Of a stretch of 64,000 nt of DNA, positions 33,872 to 44,990 are shown in pieces (within the stretch, counting starts at the first letter, position 1; every line of letters starts with the position of its first letter). The notes below the pieces were generated by a model that did not search any database, was not told the origin of the DNA, and was given only the letters and a program-made list of their open reading frames with translations. Origin of the DNA: Agarophyton chilense (taxonomy: Eukaryota; Rhodophyta; Florideophyceae; Gracilariales; Gracilariaceae); assembly GCA_030374765.1 (NCBI GenBank), contig JARGXX010000001.1:930001-994000 (forward strand). Direction: 5' to 3'. Position numbers and translations under genes: made by a program.

Positions 33872-36495
33872 AGTGGTCTCCCGACTTAGAACCACTGTGG
33901 TCAGCTGCACTGAACAATTCGTTCCTGGAACGTGGAATCGATATCGATACTTGGAAGAAGTGGAATCACTACAGATATTGTTTATCAAACCACCTCCGGC
34001 AATTTCGGAATTCATCGTGGTTGAACACGTGGTAGAGAAGTCGAAGACACCATTTGGTTTGCACCTGGACTCAGGTTTGGTCTAGGATGCCGAAGACCTG
34101 AAGCCAGTCGAGTACTGTTCGCCCCGGTTTTGCGGGACCACCCCCGAAACCGAGGCTCGCCTCATCTGTTGAAGCCGGAGAGCGGCTGTATCGTCAAGCG
34201 ATTTCGCGCTCACTCTCAGTGAATGATGAACGAGATCTCTCGGATGTACCGGACCCTGTGGCAGCGGCAGTCACGCCCACCACAGAAGCCGTAGTTGACC
34301 CTGAGGTCCTCGGACCTCAAGAAGAGGATGATTTGCGCAGGGAAGTGCGTCGTCTCAAGTCTGAGTCAAGCGCTTCGCGTGTGCGCATGGTTGCGTTGGA
34401 ATCGCAGATCGCTGCTCTTATCGCTGATGTCGAACAATAACGCAGAGCGCATCAAGCACTCGTTCGTCAAGACGTTGGGAGGCAGATCTCTGCATCAGTG
34501 AAAACACTACGTGAGAATTTGAACCATTTACTGGAGAGGTACAGGAATACGCCCGATGAGCTACCCGGCTTAACCGTGGACGTAGAGGAAGTCCTCAATC
34601 GAATTAACCCTCGTTTAGAACGCCTGGAGGCGGCAGTTCATGCGCAGACTGCTGCTAAACCAGTCGTGCTGGAAGAGTAAGGAGCTCCTTTGAAAGAAGC
34701 TCGTTCGAAGAAGTCGAAGTCACGACGTAAGAAGTGGAAGTCCGCACGTGATTCGAGTGATGAATCGTCAAGTACGGAGGGTTTCAGTTCCAGTACGGAT
34801 GATTCTGATGATTCAGATACGTCAGATGACGACGAGAGTGATGATGGTCATCGAAGGTCCCGATCTCGGAAGAAGAACACATCTTCGTCGTTAATGAGAA
34901 AAAAAGGCTCACCTTACAGAGGATTGAAGGTGCTCCCGTGCACGAGTCCGCTTTATCGGAAGGTCCTGAATTACAGGTACTACGGTCTGAAGGTGAAGAG
35001 CAAGAAGCGCTCAGGACGCGAAACCGCGAAGGTGAAGGATCACATCAAACGATTGATGATCGGCCTTAATGATTTAACATTTGATGGGAAAACCCCCATT
35101 CTCTTTATCAAGTTTCTCACTCGATTCGTTGCCGAAGCAGACACTCTAGAGATTAGTGATCCACATGAATTTGTGTCTTTACCACACTTCCTGAAGGGTT
35201 TTGCTTTAGAGAAATATCGTTCTGTTTGCGTATCATTTACAGCCGATGAAGGCGGCGTGTTACCTCATGGCCAGAGGCGGTGCAGTATTTGCTACGCAGT
35301 TACGCGACATCAAACGCGATACATCAGGCGATCCTGGACCTAAGGGATGTGACCCAAAAGCCTGAGGAGGGCGAAGCTGAGTACAGCTCAAGGCTTAACA
35401 AAGCTTCAGGCCGCTGTGGAAACGTCCACTCGACGGAGGACAAGATTACCTTGTACATCTACGGGCTGGACCTGAGCATCAAGTCGTTGGTAGCTCGATA
35501 TCGAGAAAAGCACGGAAGAGTCTCCTTTTTGGAGTTAGTTCAGGTTGCGAAAGCTGAAGGAGACGCGGCCAGAGCGCGTGGTAGCCCCCGTCGTTCAGTG
35601 GCTTTTGGAACCTCAATGGGTAGGGAGAAGATCTCCGCCAGAGTTAATCAGCGCAGCAAACTGCTACATCTGGAATCTCCAGTGCACTAACGAGATTCGT
35701 CGTTGGCACCCAAAGGGAGTGACTCGCATGAGAAGGCGGTCCATTTATTGGAATATACGGACTCTTCTGTACACACAGTGGATCTCCCACACTCGGAGTC
35801 TCAGGACGAGAAAGCCCTAATGGCTATGGAGGGCCGTTGCCCTATGTACCGTCCCTGCACGGTGCCTCCACAAGGAGGTTTTAAGAACGGGAAACCCGGA
35901 TGGGTGGATACTCGCACGGCATACCGTTCACAACCTATGTTGACCAACCGTCGTGACGGTTTGATATAGTATTCATGTTATGGAAAACACCATTTGAGTG
36001 CAGAATGCACGCTTCCTGCAAAGGATCTGAGTCGTATCATGACGAATTATGAAGCACTCTCAGAAGAGGAAAGGAGCCGCGTACCGGCGGGCATGTATTG
36101 GAAAGCCAAAAGTTGGTTTTCTCAGACACCAATGCGCCGGACGGACAAGCCGGGTGCTCAGAATGCTGAAGTGTTACAACCCGGAACCCCGGTAGGAAGA
36201 GGCGCCTTTGAGGCAAATCAGCCTGTGCAACCGGAAAACTAAGTGAGGGAGCCCCTAGGGGGTCGGCACTAGTCGATCCCGTAGTGCTGACCTGGGAGAG
36301 CTCGCCTCTTTGCTGCCGCGCTTGGAAGCCCAAGATTCTCTTGAGGCCTCCCAGATTTCCGCCGTACGGAATCAATCCGCCGGACGGAAAGCGAGTACAG
36401 TTTGACTGTGAGTTACATCGTCCTTGGAGACGTTGTACTTGTCCGTCAAAACGGGAAAGTTACCTCATGGTAGTGTCTAAAAGCAAATATAAGGT

Positions 36496-36969
36496 CTATG
36501 CCGACATCGACTCTAACAGGAATCTGTTATCTCGTCGATTGACTATCCAGGACACAGGTGCTGGTCCGAACTTTATACGGGAATCGGAGCTCGCTCCTGC
36601 TGACTTAGAACGTATTCGATACGGTCCTTTACCGGACATCCGGGATGCCAACAAAAATGTTGTGAAGACACTGGGAACAGTTCTACTCGTGGTGTAGAAA
36701 TTCGCAGGGTGCGGGTAGCTCCGCTGAGCACGACGAGAAGGAGTTCGAATCAAACCCGCAGAAGCGACGTAAGCCGCGTTCGGCATCGGAGCCACGGTTG
36801 GCTGAGGTAACGGTACCGACCGGAATCTGGTGTACGGTGTGGGGAACGAATGGTATGGACCGAAATGAGCAGTAGGCTGCGACGCATAACCAGCAGTGTT
36901 GGACGGAGTCCCAAAAGGCACATCCTCAGAGGAGGGCTGAAACGGGTTGGACCCTGCTTTCGTATTCAT
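36496..36969 (-). other. antisense open frame near the 3' end of element A
   Basis: A minus-strand frame of 157 codons (MNTKAGSNPFQPSSEDV; Pro/Tyr/Ser-rich) begins about 170 bp inside the 3' LTR and runs back over the protease-like region. Element B carries a much longer antisense ORF in the comparable place. I could not see clear sequence similarity between the two, so a common origin is only a possibility. Confidence 0.3.
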
Positions 36970-37137
36970 CGCGAGAGATCGAGATGAAGAGCGGTGAGAA
37001 ACAGAATGCTGTTGAGAACTGTAAGAGTTAGTCGGGCGGCGAGGAATTCGTGATGACGAGGAGTGCCCGGAACATCGGTCCGACTGCGTATAAGCGCATC
37101 TTGCGTCCCCAATTGTTCGGGCTTAACGAGGGGGGTA

Positions 37138-37853
37138 TGTAGTACTCTACTATGTCGGGGAATCCGACAGGTTGGTTTTTCGCGAAGTCGCGGTTGGAAC
37201 TCATGAGTGAGTGATATCATCAGCATTGTGATATGAAGCGGCATCCCGCATAGAATGCCTAGAGGCAGAATGCCTTAGTGGTACACGTGGCGTCATCGAT
37301 CGAGTGGCTTACCACGGCGCGCGCATAGTTGCGACCCTTCCTAGGGGAATGCGATATTGGCAACGCCGCATGTAGTGGCGATCCACGTGGAGGGCTTTAC
37401 TACCCTTTGTAGCTAGACGTCGATTAGGGACCATACCCATACAGTGGTTTGGCTAAGTGGCTGACCACTGGGTATTATTTATATATTTATTTGGACACTC
37501 ACCCTGGTACACAGTATATAGTGTACCAGAGGTGAGCGCAGACTCCAAGTAAAGGAGACAACATGGGCATCATGATTATTCTGTTCCTTGCTTAGGATTC
37601 CTTAACCGGAGATCTGGACGAGCTAAAATAGATAGTCAGCCCCCAACCACTTCACGAGCCGTCTCGTACCTACGTTCCGTTAACGTTTTACAGTTGCACT
37701 GTTCACCCTCCCTGGCGAGTAGTGGCCTTACAACCCACTTCCAGCTCGCTGGTGTTGTAGCTCTACCACCCCTTTTCCTTCGCCACAAGCGACCCATCGG
37801 CAGTCCGAACGCTGTCGCAGGTGTCTGCTCTCTCCGTTAGAGCGGATAGTACA
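37138..37853 (+). repeat. 3' LTR of element A
   Basis: 716 bp, the same length as the 5' copy. TCGGC follows at 37854-37858 as the right target duplication. Confidence 0.85.
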
Positions 37854-37858
37854 TCGGC

Positions 37859-38816
37859 ATCACACTATATATTTCTTCTTGCATTTGCGAGAACCCCAAA
37901 CTCAACTAAAGACGCGATGACATTTGGTCATGTTATTGCGGTCAAGACTGTATCATTTCCTGGCGTAGAACCATCAACGGGACTCGTGGTCTCACGCGCC
38001 ACGTTACCGGTTCGGGACTTTTCTCCAATTTCCGTTGCCTCAATATGACGGTAAGCTGCTCGATGAAAAGGGAGCTGAGGTGATCCAGTTTGCGCTGCGA
38101 CACAGGTGGGCCTGGGGCGCAGATTCGCAGCATTTCGGCCGCGACACGGTCGGGCTGCTGTTGGTGCAGCGGTGACGCGGGGTCAGAAGCGAGGTGCGAG
38201 AACGGATCAGTGGTTGAAAAAGAGAACGGATGGGGGTGGCACTACTGTCGAGGGCTCGTATGGCGGCAACGACTTCATGTGCGGCTATTCTGTCAAAGTG
38301 GGCGCGCCTTCGCTGGAGGTCGCGCACACATCGTGTCGAGTGGTGGAACGAAGCGCGGCGGAGACGGCGCAGCGGGGTGGCATCGGGCGCTGGCGGGGAT
38401 GCGCGTGGGAGCGGCATGCGGCATGCGGCGGATGCTTGCAGCTCGCAGGGGAGAACGAATTTGAGGGGCGACCCCGAGTGGAAGTTGTTAGTCGGAAGCG
38501 GCGAGGGGGTGTGGGCTGAACTGGAAATAAGGATTGGACTGCTCCTTCGAGGATATATGCATGCGGTGCAGTGTGGTTGATACAATGGCGGCCTGACTTT
38601 TGGCGCAAGTTTCGCTTACGCCTGGCACAATTTGCATCAAATGCATGAAATGCAAGTGCGATGGGAAAAAGACGCGCTCATGTCTCAGAAAAGGCTACAA
38701 TAATGTGGGCAAAGATAAGGGATCATATGAACTAAATACCTTGTTACTTCATCGCTCCGACGTCATGAGCTCCTGAAACTAGGGGTCGCTGTTGGCTTTG
38801 TTGAGGTCATACTCCT
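37859..38816 (+). pseudogene. unrecognised decayed gene, plus-strand frame
   Basis: A plus frame from about 38035 looks coding: LPQYDGKLLDEKGAEVIQF, then RHRWAWGADSQHFGRD, and after Arg-rich sequence WKLLVGSGEGVWAELEIRIG and GASFAYAWHNLHQMHEM up to about 38690. It is broken by TGAs near 38174 and 38213 and a TGA near 38578. A minus frame of 181 codons at 38040-38585 competes but looks like a G/C-driven shadow. I do not recognise the protein. Element A inserted just upstream of it. Confidence 0.35.
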
Positions 38817-39626
38817 CTATGTTTTGCGCGCAGCGAAACGGTCGCCCCACCCGCCAACGCCAATGCGGATTCTCACGTCCTCAATCTTCCTCAATGTCGC
38901 CTCTTTCATGCGCGCAAAATGCCTCTCCCTGTCGGTCGGCGTGACGTCCGTGCCGCGCGCTGCGCCCTGCGCGCAAGCGCGGTGGGCGCGTCGCCCCACC
39001 TCTTCGTCCCCTGACGGCGTTCTATCGTCCTTCCAAACGGGGCGCCACAGCGAAATGGCCTTAATAGCGTCGAAAACTGCGCCTTTCTCTCTATCGCGCT
39101 CCTGCTCGTGCACAGCCACAGCATGCTTCGGTATGTGTGGTGCGCGCAGTGAGCGCCACGCCTTGGAAGATGTGTTTGTGGCAAGTTTCGCGGCGTCGAT
39201 GGCCTTTCAGGACAGTCTTTTGACAGCTGTAGTTCCGGAAACGTCAACTTTTCTGACGCGACGATCGGCGGCCTTCTTTGCTGCCCTGGCGCACTGATGC
39301 GCGCGGTGCGCGTCGGTTGTAGCGGTGCAGTAGAAGCTAAAGAGGATGTCGGTGTTTTCGCACACGGCTGGACGGGCCTCTGCGCGCGGTACCTTGGCGG
39401 CGGCGCGGTGCTTGTGAAGACGGGCGATGGCCTTCCTCTCGGTGCGTGTGAGCATGCCGCCCTGCGCAGTGAAGCAGGACTTCATTGCGAGCGGGGCGCG
39501 GGAGTGCGAGGGCGCGGAAGGGCGTGACCAGTGAAGGTGGATGGCAGCACCACGCATGTGATGGGCGGCAGCGAGGTGGGGATCAGGAGACAGCGGCGGT
39601 AGCGAGAAGCCGTAGTGAGAAAACAA
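38817..39626 (-). pseudogene. unrecognised Ala/Arg-rich protein gene with one in-frame stop
   Basis: A single minus frame of about 269 codons is interrupted only by TGA at 39207-39209. A likely internal start is the Met at about 39455 (MLTRTERKAIARLHKHRA). The sequence is Arg/Ala-rich but varied: ENTDILFSFYCTATTDAH, CARAAKKAADRRVRKVDV, KAIDAAKLATNTSSKAWRSL, FDAIKAISLWRPVWKDDRTP, LRKIEDVRIRIGVGGWGDRF. No known domain is visible. It could be a recently broken host gene, or a working gene if the stop is an assembly error. It sits between two other decayed genes. Confidence 0.4.
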
Positions 39627-39734
39627 TGAAGCGGGATGCTGTAGCGAGATTGAGATATAGGTTCAGAGATGGCGACGAACTCAAAGGCAGTGGGGAAGGG
39701 GGCAGTGGGCAGCTTAGGCAGCTGCGTGTGCCAA

Positions 39735-40560
39735 AGATCACATCCTCTCCATTCGATGTCTGCAAACGTCGCCCAGACATCTTCTAGATCAGAAAATATC
39801 TCTCTCAACCGTTCATAGATCGCTCGTGCTACTTCCCGGTGACCCTTGGCCTCCATTTGGCTGGCGTCTTCGAACCGACGTTCTTCGCGTTCCCGATCTC
39901 CTAGACCTATTCCAATCGCACCCTCCACAATCGCTTGCACAGTGCTGGCGTACCCGCCCGCCTCCATTGCGATTGCTTCTTCGATCCATCTTTCTCGCGA
40001 AATGTTCACGCATTTGGCGCCTTCCCGCGTGATCCTCACGATCTCCTCCGTTTTCTTGTCATGTTCTACTTCTTCTAGCAGTGCAGCTGTGATCCAAACC
40101 ACTGCGTGCCCAGGTACCACCCTCTGTGCTTGCTTCAGAACCGATCTTGCCCGCTCTTAACTCTCTAGGCGCGCCAGTGCAATCCACATATCTACCTCTC
40201 GGGGTACGCTTTCAACAGCTTTGAGAAGAAGCATGCGCAATCCAACCGGATCTTCCAGTTCGATGGCAGCTTTCCACACTTCTACTGCCTTCGGAATCAT
40301 CTCCCACGCTTTTCGCAAGACCCGCTGCTTCGCTAACGTGTCGACTTCCAGCGCCGTTGCTTGCAGCCGAATCCTGCTCGGCTTTGGCCCGTTCTTCACT
40401 GCCCTCGCCAGAGTACATCCGGCGATCTTTCGGTCTTGATGCAGGCGTGCCGCCTCAACCCACACGTCCTCAACCTTCCCTCCCGCCTTGCCCATGTCGC
40501 GAGCAAGCTGTTGTGAACAGACAACTTTCGAGCTGAGAACACCGTGCCGAACCGGCTCAC
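39735..40560 (-). pseudogene. PRPF6: partial PRP6-like (U5/U4-U6 snRNP, HAT repeat) gene with in-frame stop
   Basis: A minus frame carries consecutive HAT repeats that follow PRPF6 closely: VEDVWVEAARLHQ, KQRVLRKAWEMIPKAVEVWK, AAIELEDPVGLRMLLLKAVE, SVPREVDMWIALARLE, then after TAA at 40157-40159 in the same frame ERARSVLKQAQRVVPGHAVV, WITAALLEE, NISRERWIEEAIAMEAGG, STVQAIVEGAIGIGLGD and REVARAIYERLREIF. The human protein has the same series (PKSEDVWLEAARL, ELWLALARLETYENARKVL, EQWIQDAEECDRAG, AVIGIGIEEED). Only about a quarter of PRP6 is present, both ends stop within the repeat array, and there is no start. A truncated gene copy; a working PRP6 must lie elsewhere. Confidence 0.75.
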
Positions 40561-41327
40561 AGCTGCGCCTTGCGAAACAATCCGACCATCTCTATCTTGG
40601 GAGCATTAATTCGCATCTCGGTATCATGCAGCCGCTTACATCCAATAGCAAGCTCGACTTCATCCCCTCCCCGGCCTTCATTTCAGACCTATACCTTCTA
40701 CTCGCATGGGGAGGGTCTACACCTCACTGCGAGATGCCTCTATTGCCATATCGCCCCCCTCATCTTCATCCTCGTCTTCGTCCTCGTCATCTTCTTCTGG
40801 TAGTCCCCAATTTCCTCTGGGCTTTTCCGTTCTTGAGATTTTTGCCCACGCGAGTGAGCGGCCTAAAACTTGCGCTGATGAAGTTGCACCGCCGTCGGAT
40901 GACCAGCTTGGATTACGGTCGCCTGTTGCTGTAACTATTGATGTCATCCTTGATTTGATCAAACTGCTTGCGTTGGCGCTTAGGAAGGCGCCTGATGTTT
41001 ATATCGTTCACGGTTATACACTCTCGCAAGTTGGTACTGCTCTGACACACGCTTATAATATGTATCGTGCACCTGGCGCTGCACGTGCTGTATTAGTCAT
41101 TCCGCGCACTGCTTCAGGCGCTAAAGTGTGGCAGAAAGAGCTCATTTGCGGTCTTGACGAGGTCAAAGTCACTACTTTGCAGAATGCGTGCGCGCCACTA
41201 ATCGCTTGTCTCAACTCCTTGTGCATATAGCAATAACTTGTAGTTGTGATCCTCGCAGATGAATCCTTGAAATTCACAGGCAGTTTTTATGCAATAACCG
41301 ATCAGAAAAAACAAAGTTCTCAACACG
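40561..41327 (+). CDS. hypothetical Ser-tract open frame (40706-41230)
   Basis: The 174-codon frame starts MGRVYTSLRDASIAI, has a run of 13 Ser at residues about 19-31, then DQLGLRSPVAVTIDVILDL, APDVYIVHGYTLSQVGTAL and CGLDEVKVTTLQNACAPLI. The later part looks like a soluble helical protein. It ends in TAG at 41230, shortly before a pyrimidine/AG pattern near 41265, so it may be one exon of a longer gene continuing at 41328. Family not recognised. Confidence 0.35.
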
Positions 41328-41618
41328 TTGGATATTGTCATATCAGAGTCTCGAGGAAGCGATACTGTTTTAAACCTTTATCATTTTCCTTTTCGTTTGG
41401 TGGCTGATCGGAAAGCTCGCGCGGGCCTGTTCATCATGTGCTCTGATGATCCTGCTCGCCTTTCAGGCAAAAGTTTTCAAGACACGCTGTTCGCGACTGG
41501 ACCAATCTTCTTGCAGGAGAATAGCAAACCAACTAACGTCAAACGAGAATCCCGTCGGAGCCCCAAATTGAAAACAAAGAAACGAGGATCACCCTTTCAA
41601 AATGTAAAGACGATATGA
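41328..41618 (+). CDS. hypothetical open frame, possibly a further exon of the preceding gene
   Basis: This 96-codon frame (VLNLYHFPFRLVADRKARAG, then LFIMCSDDPARLSGKSFQD, and a basic end KRESRRSPKLKTKKRG) has a protein-like composition with an FxFRxVxDRKARAG segment. No family is recognised. It lies in the same direction as 40706-41230 and could belong to it. After 41618 other frames follow (to about 41980) without motifs. Confidence 0.35.
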   Translation: MDIVISESRGSDTVLNLYHFPFRLVADRKARAGLFIMCSDDPARLSGKSFQDTLFATGPIFLQENSKPTNVKRESRRSPKLKTKKRGSPFQNVKTI

Positions 41619-42029
41619 TCACGGTTTTCTCGAACCCAAAAGACAGCCATCGTTCAGCAAGGTACTATCAAATCGGAGCTATAGGGAACGCTCTGTGGGC
41701 GTTGTTGAACTCTTGGATAGAGAGGAATCGGAAGACGAATGGCATACGCCACCAAGTCAGCTGGATGGGTCCCCATTTCTTCCGGAGAGTGAAGGGAACA
41801 GAAACGATTCGATTTATGAAGAACGAAAGACTGCATTTATCTTTCAAACAAAGTCGAGAATAAGCTCGAGTCACAACATCATAAGCCAAACCAAAAGTCG
41901 CAATGCTCGACGCTCAAGTGACCGCGAAATAGAAATCCTCAGGACTCTGAATTCACTTTTTCCAATCGGTCGACTGTAAAACCATCGCCTCCACCGGTTT
42001 CCACCCTCGATAGTCCGGAATCTCATCCC
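41619..42029. other. remnant coding-like DNA, not assigned
   Basis: Short plus frames (41615-41863 and 41695-41979, for example LDREESEDEWHTPPSQLDG) overlap each other in different phases. They may be debris of the gene to the left or the 5' part of the TsaD-like pseudogene. No motif. Confidence 0.3.
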
Positions 42030-42560
42030 ACCCTGTGCGTTCTTGACATCGAAGGGAGTACAGCATATGCGGTCAAAGAGTACGAGAATAGAAAGGGCAT
42101 CAACAGAGAGGTTGTCCCGAAAGAGAGCCGATCTTCATAAGTAATTGAGCGCTGAGAAGTGGCTTGGTACAAATAAGACAACAACTCCTATTACCTTCCC
42201 GGATGAAATCCTACAACAGCGCGAACGCGTTCGCATCGCTTCAACTCGACGAAATGACGGAATTGAAACACCGAATGTGAGTCGGAACATATCATTCGTT
42301 GACATGCATGTGCTGCTGTCATTGATAAAGTGATTACTCAGGCACCTTATGACGCAAAGATATGGGAAAAATATATAGACGCCGTTGCAGCTTCTATGGG
42401 ACCCGGACTGGAGATTTGTCTCTGCGTTGGGTATCGAGCAGCTCTCTAAATAGGGCATCAGCAAAAAAAGATATTTTCGCAGTCAATCATCTTGAGGCAC
42501 ATGTTCTTGTTGGACGTCTCGAGTCGCACACACCTTTTCCGTTTCTTACGCTGCATGTAC
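42030..42560 (+). pseudogene. Qri7/OSGEPL1 (TsaD/Kae1 family) fragment
   Basis: The pieces lie in more than one frame: CVLDIEGSTAYAV (equivalent to LGIETSCDDTAVA, about 42038-42076), REVVPKESR (GGVVPxxASR, about 42107-42130), IDAVAASMGPGLEICLCVGY (DIDAIAVTxGPGLxxCLxVG, 42376-42435) and, in another phase, FAVNHLEAHVLVGRLE then PFPFLTLHV (the NHLEAH metal-binding signature, about 42476-42554). After LHV the expected SGGHT is missing. The family makes the t6A37 modification of tRNA; Qri7 is the mitochondrial form. Frame changes and stops make this copy dead. Confidence 0.75.
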
Positions 42561-42634
42561 CAGATGTGCAAAGTGTGATCGCAGACCTTTCTCCCCGATG
42601 GGAACACATATCGAGCACGACCGGGGTGTTAAGT

Positions 42635-43005
42635 GATGCAGCGTGGGTTTGAGGGTGAGGGGTTGACCATCTTGCGATTGATAGGTACGTGGTTTACGTT
42701 GTTCCCGTGCGTCGACTCTGTTTCTGGTCATGCGCGAGCGGGAGGTGCGGGAGTGGAGCGATAGGTGTTGCAGCGTGGGGTAGTGGGTGAGGGGGGTGCC
42801 CGGCTGGCAATTGGGAGATACGTGGTGCGCTACGCTGATCCGGTGCGTAGGCTCTGTTACTGGCCATGCACTAGCGAGCAGAACGCGAGTCGAGCCATAG
42901 GTGATGTGGCGTGGAGGGGGAGGAGCGGCGGATTGCGATTTAGGGTACGTGGCGCGCTATGTTGACCTGGGGCGTTGACTGTCTTTCTGGTAGCGAGCAT
43001 GGGAG
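42635..43005 (+). repeat. tandem repeat, about 131-135 bp unit, nearly three diverged copies
   Basis: Units start near 42635 (GATGCAGCGTGGG), 42766 (GTTGCAGCGTGGGG) and 42901 (GTGATGTGGCGTGGAGGG). Each holds TTG-CGATT or similar, a TACGTGG box, a CGTNGACTCTG/GTTGACTGTC block and a TGGTCATGCGCGAGCG/GGCCATGCACTAGCGAG block. G/C-rich; reads in all frames are shadows. It directly follows the TsaD-like pseudogene. Confidence 0.65.
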
Positions 43006-44990
43006 AACTTATGTCAGTGGCTTTCAAGATCAGGAACAGCTAAGTTTGCTACTTCATCTGCTTTGGAATATGAACAGAGAGAACTGACATTTTTTTGGTT
43101 GTTGATGAGAAGCGACAAAAAATTGGAATGGGGAAGAAGGAGTGGTCTATGTAGAGGTGATTGCGAGGCTGCTGGTCTTCAGTATTGATTTAGGAAGGAT
43201 ATCTGAAATATTGTTGTTCGCTGCTGAGAAGCTACACAGAGGAAAGATAGGGTGAGGAGGTGAACCTCCTCAAAGAAGTGGTTCAAGCGAGTTGCTAAAG
43301 AGTTGAGTTCGTCGCTGAAGCAATTTGGTTTCGTTCTTCGATGGAGATCTGACTTGTATTTGTTTATTGTTACGACAGTGCGGCCGACGTTTTATGAATA
43401 GGAAATGATGGAAGTACGGTTAAGTGCGATTTCTAATTGTATCTGGTATTCGTTAGGGAGGGAGATTTCATTGCCATTGTTTGCTGCTGCTAGGGGACAG
43501 GGAGGCAAGATTGGACGACAAGTGGGAGAATTGGTTGCTGCATAGGTGATTGTGGTGCTGATGTAGTTTGATTTTGTTTTTGACGGAGATCTGACTTTTT
43601 TGGTTGATTGATGCGAATGAAGTAACGTGGGGGCAAAACAACGAGAAGAAGTTTGGAACAAGTGAATTCGATGCTGCGGCATTTTACATGAAGTGAGGAA
43701 TAGGGTTCTAACTTTCTGTGTCACTTGCGTGCTGTCTATCTAATTATGTAGGGATATGTGATGGACGAAGAGGAAGGGCTTTTAAAGGTTCATGTCGTGT
43801 TTACTAGGGACAGCGTTCCTACCTGAACCGTCGGTTCCCGGAGAATGGAGGCGCAGATCGGTTTGCGTCGCGCTTCGCGAGACGCGAAGTGAAGCGCGCG
43901 GAGCGGGCGAGGAGAAGCGATCAGCGATCGAGCGACGCGCGGTGATCGCCAATCGGGCGGGCAATAGGGGGGAATCTGGTCTCCGGAAATGAAATGGAGT
44001 CTTCATATTTCATATCCAGAGACCGGCTTCCGGTCGAGTCGCCCGACGATTCGGAGTGCTGGCGCTATCGCTGTATTACGCACCGACGACTACTGTGATT
44101 GGAGGGCATTAAAGTGAATGGGCGGTGCATTTGAACGGTTCGTATTAGCCTTGATACCTGTGCGATATGAAAGATCTTGCGCTAGGTAACAATCGGTATT
44201 CCTCTCATTGTCGGTAAAATTCGTGATCTAGGATGAATGATTACTGAAAGATATCGCCCAGGCTCCCTTTCATTGTTGGTAGTATTCCGATGCTATTATG
44301 GACGTTTGCTACTTTTCTACATTCAACTCAACATTCACATGAACTCTTTTTTTGGGCTAGATATTTTAGCATCAAAATTCTGCGAATTTTTGAATGCTAA
44401 CCATAGACATTCATTCTATCACACCCATACTAGACATTTAGCACCCAATACTAGCTTTCCGAAAACACAGACGACACTGTGATGAAGCCAGACTTGACCT
44501 CTTAAATTGAGGTCTCTGGCTGTCTCCCCTCCGAGAAGGGTGTTCGATCGAACGGCCAGCCGAAAAACAATTACTATCGTTAAAGACTTTGATTTATTGT
44601 TTATAATAGCCATTCAGGTATCTTGAATAACGATTGAAACATTTTTTAGGACAATTTGTCTAATGCTATGTCAATCATATTAAATCCGAACAGACCAGAG
44701 ACAAGTTTAGAGGTTAGTGACTATTTAACAGTTATCGAGTGAGTGCATAAGTTGAACCGTATTTCAAACTTTTACAACTCGCCAACTACTTCAATCCCAC
44801 TTATAGAAAAAGATTACGTATGCTTCGACCATTTCACCAGTACTTCTTCCATATCGTAGTACAATTTGTCGAATAATCCGAACAAGCAGAAGTTATTGGT
44901 GCAGTTTTTGATTTTCATTGAGAATAAATTTGTGTCCCAGGAATATGAGAGAAGAGCCAGAAATAAGTAGCGCAGTCTGAAACAGACCTT
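43006..44990. other. gene-free stretch
   Basis: No supported gene. From about 43080 to 43640 diverged segments recur (GGAGATCTGACTT at about 43342 and 43584; TAGGTGATTG at about 43545, AGGTGATTGCGAGGCTGCTGG at about 43155), suggesting an old repeat of about 240 bp. From about 43850 to 43960 the DNA is CpG-rich with short palindromes (CGCGCTTCGCGAGACGCGAAG). A hairpin-like GGCTG...CAGCC block with GTTCGATCGAAC is near 44518-44567, not a convincing tRNA. Minus frames here show no motif. Confidence 0.4.

Larger units (their letters stand above)
33156..37853 (+). mobile_element. LTR retrotransposon A, fossil with gag and protease regions but no RT or integrase
   Basis: The element is 4.7 kb, with two 716 bp LTRs (33156-33871 and 37138-37853), each starting TGTAGTA and ending in TACTACA or a one-base variant. 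A flanking TCGGC duplication shows it as one insertion. Parts: primer-site-like TGGTCTCCCGACTTAGAA at 33874-33891; gag-like region about 34219-35690, with a coiled-coil start, a Ser/Asp-rich acidic linker near 34760-34850 and a gag core; protease-like DTGAGPNF near 36550. The usual reverse transcriptase, RNase H and integrase are absent between the protease and the 3' LTR, so it is a shortened, non-autonomous form. I counted about 30 differences between the LTRs (about 96% identity), which suggests moderate age. The coding regions are broken at several points. Family: Ty3/gypsy-like by its protease and by the primer site it shares with element B. Confidence 0.8.

Noticed and set aside
38040-38585. 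minus-strand 181-codon Ser/Pro-rich frame
   Set aside because: G/C-rich DNA keeps several frames open here; the plus strand looks more protein-like although broken.
44518-44567. possible tRNA gene (GTTCGATCGAAC near paired GGCTG/CAGCC)
   Set aside because: No D-arm or anticodon stem can be drawn around it; only a hairpin.
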